Shown here piece after piece: positions 56,936 through 64,000 of a DNA stretch of 64,000 nt. Source of the DNA: Ostreococcus mediterraneus (taxonomy: Eukaryota > Chlorophyta > Mamiellophyceae > Mamiellales > Bathycoccaceae); contig WMKK01000007.1 of the NCBI GenBank assembly GCA_012295225.1, forward strand, positions 249,231 through 313,230, in the 5' to 3' direction. The notes below the pieces were generated by a model. It was not told the origin of the DNA. It worked only from the letters and a program-made list of their open reading frames with translations, and did no database searches. Position numbers and translations under genes: made by a program. Numbering within the stretch: the stretch's first letter is position 1; each line of letters begins with the position of its first letter.

Positions 56936-59900
56936 ATGACGACAACCGATCGCTATGCGTTGAAACCACTGCTCGCGCGCTTAGCGCATGAAAGCACGAG
57001 CGATGCGACGGTCTTACACGCATCAGGGACGCTGACGGAGATTAAGGTGCGTCTTGGGCGCGGCGAAGCGTGATTCGAGCAACCACCTCGGACGATGCGC
57101 GCCTTTGAAAATGTTTACTGACGATGATACGCGCGCGTGATGCAGCACACGTGCGAGAGCATACCGCGCGATGATTTAATACACGTCATGCCGTGGCTCA
57201 TCGATCCAACGACCGGGATCATGGGGTATATACATGCCACGGAGGGGCGACGTGGGAGAGATTACTCAGCCGGACGCTCAAAAGCGTTTGAAGTTTTAGA
57301 GGAATGTTTAGCGCGCACGGGAGTTGAGGCGATTGGCGAGCGAGCGAAAGATGTTTTTATGACGTGTTCAAGCGCATTTCGTCGAGAGACGTCAAATGGC
57401 ACGAAGGCGGCAGCACTGAAACCTATGGTTATACTTGCCGGAAGTGGCTCACGCGCGTTGGACGTCGCGTCGATGAAGAGTCAGGCCCGAATGTTGCGAC
57501 GTGATTACGAACGTACGATGAAGAATACGAAAACAATCAAGGGGCTTATTTTGCGTGTAGTTGGTGCTATACACACTGGTTTGGTTTTACAAGGTTTTCA
57601 GCTCGTTGCAGAGGGCGACATGGATGTAACAGACGTGCCGACGCCTTCATGGTTGTTGACCGCCGCAACTCGAATTCTCGATGCTACACTTGATGACGAA
57701 GAGGATGCTAAGAAAGAAATAGTTTTGATGGCGAGCGCGTTAGAAGCGTTGTCGGCGTCTTTAGAAGTATCGTCCTCGGATGATCGAACAAATCACGCCC
57801 GCATCGTGCGCATTCTGCTATCGGTGTTGTCGACACAAGTCGAGGCAAGGCAGCGCAAAGATCTTCATAAGGCAGCGTTAAAATTGATTGCTTCGCATGC
57901 AGACACTCTTCAAAATGAGCTCATGAAAAAGTCAGCTCAGCTGTTCACCATTTTATTGCATCTGCGTCTTGGGAACAACAAGGACTTGAGTCAGTGCGCG
58001 ATAGAGGCGTATGAAAAGTTTTTACCCGCGATGTCCTCAGCCTTCAAAGATGAAACATTTTGTGATCGCCCAACGCGCGGTCATTTACTGAAACAGATCT
58101 TAGAAACAGTTTTCGAAACTTTAGATACACCAGTTTTCGAAGAACTCAGTTCGAAATCGGACGATAGCTTAGACAGCGATCCGGCGCCGACGCATAGACT
58201 GAAAACTGGTTGCATTCGCGCCTTAGGAAAATTAGCAGAACCCGCATTCTTGTTGTTAGAGGGTGAATTCGCAGAAGTAAACAGTTACATGAGTCGACTG
58301 GGTAAGCTGACGATGTATATGAAATTTAAACAAGGTGGAAACGAATACGTTGAACGTTTTGAAAGTATGGAGAGACAAGTGAGTCTGATTTCGGCGTACG
58401 CCGACTTGTTACGTGTAGAAGAAGTGGTGACAGAAGACACGCTGCTTCAAACTCTTGCAGCTTTAATTGATTGGACTTGGGAACATTACGCTTTTGAGAT
58501 AGGCAAGCGACGGCCATTCGTTCGCGATGCGTTGGTAAGTTTGTTCATCGCTCTCTCATCAAAAGGGTGCGCACTTCAGACTTTACTCACGAAAATTGGA
58601 TCTCGTCTTCTCGCATTAACTTTGCGAGTTTCGTCGCCAGATCCAATCGACAAAGCGCTCTACTTAGCACCACCCGAGCCAATGTGGCCTCGGTACATTG
58701 ACCTTTGGATCGCTCTACTAGGGGACGATTTGGAAATCGCAACGGATCGAGGAAGATTTCAGGCACACAACGTTCAATCAGCCGTAGCCAGTACGACGAC
58801 TTCGTTCGTGAAAGAACTCTTATATTTCTGCGAAACGTTAGACTTAGGTATTGTCGCCATAGGTGAACAAGAAGATAATGATGGAAAACCCGAAATCGAT
58901 GGTGTAGATACAATAGCTGTTGCCGTGAGTTTGGGTGATAAAGCCGCGGCGTCAAATCCAGGTGATATGCAAACATTTCTGCAGTTGGTGCAGTTTGCGC
59001 AAGAGGTTATTAAGCGATCACCCCGGGCATCATTCCTACCTTGGATTTATCATTTGAGCACCGAACTCATGAATATCGCTGGCAAACACAGTTCTATCTC
59101 TGGCTTTTACAAGCTCATTAGTGTGGTGATTCAAGTGGCGGATCAAGGCGGATATTTCCAAAATTCTTCTCCTGATGTGGAACAAGTTATTTCTTTATTT
59201 AGATACTTTTTGAGAGACGTGTTACATGGCACAAAGCAATTTTCTGGCGAATTACTTGCCGCGGTACTAAGATTATTGCTGACCTTACCTGGTGAGATAC
59301 TTGCGGTGGAGGAATTAATCGAGCCTCTTTTGCGGGCTTTAGAGCTTGGACTACAGCATCCGAAAGTCACTGACGTGGCTCTTGATACGATAGAGAATTG
59401 GCTAAATGATCACCACGATGAAGTTTTACCACATTTATCGAAAATATCGTCGCAACTTTGCGCGAATCTAGATTCAGTGGCTCGTTTGAATGTTATCTTC
59501 TCTGAGCGCGACTTGGAAAGCTTGACGAATGATGTAAAGACCAAGTCTACACGTCGCCGTCAACAAGACACGAAGGATACTGTTGCTGATGATAAATTGC
59601 AAACACAAGCGACGTGTTTGCGTATCGTGAAGATTTTGGGTATGATGGGAGGCGCCGCGCACGGTTTGTTATCCGCGAGCTCCATGATTTCAAGCCGCGA
59701 GCTCAACGCACCATGGGATTTTGAATCCAAAGTTTCGGTACCCATGGGACTCGTTCGTTCTTCAGCAAAACTCAAGCTCGACAGTTTGTTGCCGCGCACG
59801 TCTCAGCTAGCGCTCTCATCGCAAGATCGAGCGACTAAGATTGCGGCGTGTGAAGCTCTGTACGGCGTAACGGTGTACTTGGTTGGTAAGAACGCTCAAG

Positions 59901-62900
59901 CTCCCGTATGTGATGCCAGCGACTATACACGCACAGAATCTCGGTATCGTTCAATATTTAGTAAATTGTTTCCAGTCATATTTGATTTAGCTGTCGACCG
60001 TGAGCCTGTCGCTCGTCAAATGTTTCATTCATTGGTTTTCCAAATGACGAGATGGTACGCTAAGAGCCAAGCTAGAGAATTGGACCTCACGCTTTGCTTA
60101 TTCGATGCAATTGTAGAGGGATTATCAAACGTGGCCAAAGGCGGTGATGTACGAGACTTATGTGCTTCTCTTACCGCAGAGTTGATGAAGTGGAGCATCA
60201 AGTACGTACCAGGCAGTTCGACATCCGAGACGGTGAGCTGCAAGTATATTCTTCGGACTTTGTATGGATTAATGGATCACGCCGCTGTTGCGTACCGCTT
60301 AGGTGCAGTTGCAGCCCTCAGAAGGTGCCTGGTAGAACTGGCTACTCATCGCGCGCTCCTGGATGAACACATATTGGAAATGCTTGAAGTTACATTGCGT
60401 AGTTTGTCGAGATCGAGTGAGCGCGAAGTGAACAGTGAACCATCTTCGCGTGGCGCTGACGCAGCGATGGCTATTCTCATCCGCGAATGCTTGAGAGTCA
60501 TGAAGTTGAACATGTCTTGGATGCTTAATAGTGACTCCAAAGTAGCTAAATCGTTTGAAACGTTCGTCTCGCGGACGTTGTTGGAGGCCAGCGTGAGCGC
60601 CGATGAATTCTTGCGACATGAAGCACAACGATCTTTCCAAACGGTCGCAGGGTTCTCGTTTATCGAGGTCAAGACCTGGCTGAAGAGTAAAAGCAATATA
60701 GCATCTTCTTATGTCGACACAGCTGTTCCCAGCATGCGCTCTGCTGAGCTCAATGAGAAGCAGTTGATGAAGTTCACTGCGGTGCTTCAATGGTCATCTT
60801 GGATGATTGAGATGCGCTACGTCGATGCTGAGTTTTTTAAAGCTTCGAGAATCACGCAGTTTCAAGCAGTGGGACAGTATATTTCAACCATTTCAAATCG
60901 AGTTGAACCAGCGTTCAGTACCGATGACGAAGCTCTTGCAACGCAGAATGTGAAGCAGGCGCATGCGCGTTTGTCGCAAGAAATTCTCAAACTGTTTAAA
61001 ATCGTTCTCAAATCTTCATTCAGCGATATTGATAAAGAATCAATATTGTTACATTTAATAGGCACAAGTGACGGCGCGCAAGTGACGATGTCCAAGTTCA
61101 TATCGACTGCTATATTTGCACCTCAAAATCTTGGCGTGGATCTTTCTGATGATAAAGGTCGTCGAGCGCTTGCAAGTTCTGGCACACGGCTGATCAAGAC
61201 ACTCTCAGCTGATCAACAATCAACGATTTCGAGGCAGTTGATGAGTTCTATTTTGAATGTTATGCGAGTGACAATTTCGAATGAAGCGTTTGATCTCGGT
61301 GCGGTGAGTTTAGAGTCAACTCAAGGTTGTATGGATGCTAAGCGTCTCGCTAATGGTTATTGGGAATTGGCGAGCACAATGCTTTTACATGAAGTTGTTC
61401 CCCGAGAAGGTAATGTGACAAGAAATGACTTAGCTCAGCGGATTGCGATAAAGTTGTACGAGTTGGGACAACACACGAGCCCACCTCAACGCGCAGTCGG
61501 TCTTTTGCTCCTACGCATATGCTTTCATCTCCACATGTCACCAGAGATTCTTATGAATTTGCTCTTTGATCGCGCATCACGCGTTGAACAGACGAATCTA
61601 GGAGAGAGCTTTTACAGAAATTATCAGGATGATATTATTCGTGTATGCAGGTATCAATTCGAAAACTACGCGGATGAATTGCTGCAAGTTGCAAGTACGG
61701 ATGTAGATTCAACGAGTGGTGTTGTTGCAAGCGACATCATCTTGCGCGTGTTAGAGCGCTCGCAACGCAAAATGACGGCTAAAGGTCAAAATACAGTCAC
61801 TATTGCAAATCTGGATACTGGATCACTATTAGCAACACTTCAGAAAAGTATTCATCACATTCATCATTTGTATGACGGTCATCGAGACGAGAGCTCAGAT
61901 GTGCGAAATGCCTGTCATCAACGTTTTTTAACTATCGTACGCCAATATGTTTTGCTGCATTCAAATTGCGAATCAGAAAGCAATTTGTTCGCGTCTTCAG
62001 AAAGTTGCGATGTGATCGTTAACGGTGTTTTGAGCTGCATTAACATTGAATCCATGCTTTGGAATTCGTTCATCGATGCGGTAGTTCTGATTGCAGAAAT
62101 ACTTGAGAGATGCAAACTTCCGCAGCCTTTGCAAGTCAAGCTACAAGATGCTCTTACGAACTCTTTGCAAGAAATGATGACAAACAAACGCTGCACTAGT
62201 TCTGAAATCTTTATGAATCGTCATCCAGCGATAGTGCAAGCGTTCAAAGAGGCATTTTTAATTTGTCGTTTGCCGTCGTTGCTCGTGGCCCTTCTTCCTT
62301 TCTGCCGGGATTCAAAAGAGGAAGTGCTTTTGCAAGCAATCAAAAGTCCTGAGTTTACTTGGAATTTCGAACTCACGCAGCACTTATGGAATGCGCTGCA
62401 ATTCAAAGGTCAATCCGTCCAAGTGCGTTTACTTGGCTCGAGTCGTATCTTACCAGCGCTTCTTTTTTCATCAAACGATGATGAAATTCTGAGTTTTTTT
62501 GAGGCCAACTCCGAGTCCATAATGTCATCTATCCCGACTTGTGCAGGCGACGAAGGCTTGATTCACTCGTTACAAAGCTACGCCGTACTGATTGAAATGT
62601 ATACAAAATGTGATAAGGCCTCACTTGCGGCTGGTCCATGTGTTCAAGTACCTAAGCTCAATGCGATTGTGTCCAAAGCTGTATTAACTGAGCTTTCCGG
62701 GAAGGTGGCTGAGCCCAATTTGGGCAATGAGAGCTATTCTCTGCTCCGAGTTCAGATGGCTTACACGTTGTTCGTCTCATTACTCGTGCTTACGCAGTCA
62801 AACGTCAAATTTTACATGAAGCTGTTTGAGAATGCGTCTTTCTATTGGAGTAGGCTCGTAGACCGTACTTCGACGTTGGAGATGGAAGCGAAGTGGAGTG

Positions 62901-64000
62901 CGGCGAGAAAAGAAATCATCGGTACTGATCAAAGTTCATCAAAGATAGTTTCCAGTTTTACGCTTTCCTCGACGTTAGCTGCTATGGACTCAACGCTGAA
63001 GACTGATGCTGAGATATCTGTTTCGCCAAAAGAGAATGACTCAAACGTTCAGCTTGATGTGCCGATGGATGATTTCGAAGCTCATCCCGTAGCAAATGGG
63101 CTTCACATACTCCTCAAGCACGTAGTGACAAATGGATTGACTGGTGAAAATAGTGACTCAGCGGCGGCAACTAAGGTCCTCGAGGAGATATCTGCGTTAC
63201 TTAACTCACCTGAGCTCGACGGCAGAATCAAATTATTGATCGTCAAAGCTTTATGTCGCACAAATATGTATTTCATAGAGCTCTCAAAGGCTGAAAATCA
63301 ATCGTCCGATTTAACGATGACGACGTTGAACGTGTCGCCGTCTTTTCTAGTGACACATCCACATTTAATTATCGATTCACTGGCGGCTTTACACGAAATT
63401 ACCAAGGCATCGGCAACGAAATTTGTATCCGCGCCTTTACGGGAAATGTCAGCCATAGCGCTGGAATGCGATGCTTTGTGGACTTCAAGCTTTGAGGAGA
63501 ACAAATCAACGTTGCTTGGCATTATCGAGCTGATTGTGAAAAATTCACCAGCTGAAATTTCATACATCATGAAAGAGAACGTCAAACTGGTCACTCGACT
63601 AATGCTACGCTTGAGAGATGCAGTTGAAGTTGCTACCGTGTCGCCTGAGCGTTACTTTCAAGCCGCACTGTATACGTTACAAGAACACTTGGAATGGAAG
63701 GACGAGAAAAAAGAAGCGGGTAACAGATTGACTGCTATTCAGATTATCGGTTCACTATTGATCAACAACGTGATTGATTTACAGCATGACAATTTTGCAT
63801 TCCTTGTGTCATCCAAAGGAGAGAGGTTGGGCGATGGCGTACGAATCAATTTTGCGAATGCCACTCTCGCATGCTTGATGCGTCCTGGATCTAACACCGG
63901 ACGTAAGCTTAACTCTGTCGCGGCAGCACTCCTCGGCAAAATCATGAAAAGTTCTGGCGACAAGCAGCACAAATGGCACATGGACTTGAATGACAAACTA
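56936..64000 (+). CDS. PRKDC: DNA-PKcs homologue, N-terminal HEAT-repeat part (runs off right edge)
   Basis: Exon 1 (56936-57046) codes MTTTDRYALKPLLARLAHES; a 99 bp intron (donor GTGCG, acceptor GCAG) leads to exon 2 from 57146, which stays open in one frame to the window edge: 2,322 residues so far, no kinase domain reached. All of it is helical repeats. Segments match human DNA-PKcs in order: PWIYHLSTEL...ISGFYKLISV (about 59042-59130; human PWVYSFSYEL...ISGFYKLLSI), a CEALYGVTVYLVGKNAQ block (about 59850; human CELLHSMVMFMLGKATQ), KWSIKYVPG (about 60190; human KWSIKQITP) and MDDFEAHPVANGLHILLKHV (about 63067; human [20 protein letters not shown]). DNA-PKcs is the Ku-recruited PI3K-like kinase of end joining. 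The C-terminal kinase lies beyond the window. Confidence 0.85.

Overview
The window looks like nuclear DNA of a very small green alga of the Mamiellophyceae, most like Ostreococcus or a close relative. The reasons are gene density (about 43 protein genes in 64 kb, gaps mostly 50-400 bp), plant-type chloroplast proteins with transit peptides beside eukaryotic core genes, and few, short introns with GTACG/GTGCG donors and CTGAC-like branch sites. Runs of GAC/GTC trinucleotides near gene starts fit the same picture. The genus is inference; the sequence does not prove it. I saw no rRNA, tRNA, transposon, CRISPR array or viral element. One base is ambiguous (N at 47821).

Layout. 0-10 kb: eIF3m (partial, left edge), RAD51D, threonine deaminase, an unrecognised protein, a RimP-like protein, an SLC25A38-type carrier, a small helix-hairpin-helix protein, and a kinase/cyclic-nucleotide/receiver fusion. 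10-25.5 kb: ABRACL/Costars, an alpha/beta hydrolase, BolA, RNF113/Cwf24, a six-exon GDP-fucose synthase in an AT-rich patch, a TPR/DUF627-like fragment, a Kelch-EGF surface protein, COP9 subunit 4, a membrane protein, uracil-DNA glycosylase, an F-box protein, an orphan and a TEX47-like gene. 25.5-42 kb: 2OG oxygenase, release factor 1, CFAP44, an adaptin-motif protein, LSM1, papain-like protease, ribosomal S25, TauD-like oxygenase, TBC Rab-GAP, a lumenal histidine phosphatase and EBP2. 42-57 kb: DCC protein, FMO, COG1, a DNAAF4-like CS protein, ApaG-domain protein, SAL1-type phosphatase, desaturase, CRTISO-type isomerase, RPA49 and an Erv1-type sulfhydryl oxidase. 57-64 kb: the N-terminal half of a DNA-PKcs homologue that runs off the right edge.

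Genes alternate strands in divergent and convergent pairs, as expected for such a genome; there are no operons. Functional themes are genome maintenance (RAD51D, UNG, DNA-PKcs), plastid biogenesis and metabolism (threonine deaminase, RimP-like, RF1, isomerase, lumenal phosphatase), RNA and ribosome biology (eIF3m, LSM1, S25, EBP2, RPA49, RNF113) and membrane traffic (COG1, TBC, adaptin-motif protein).

The two most striking results are a DNA-PKcs homologue in an alga and three genes whose relatives belong to motile cilia (CFAP44, a TPR-less DNAAF4-like protein and a TEX47-like protein). Ostreococcus is described as lacking a flagellum, so their presence, if the host is Ostreococcus, points to a cryptic flagellate stage or re-use. 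A third is the kinase fused to a cyclic-nucleotide-binding domain and a two-component receiver domain.
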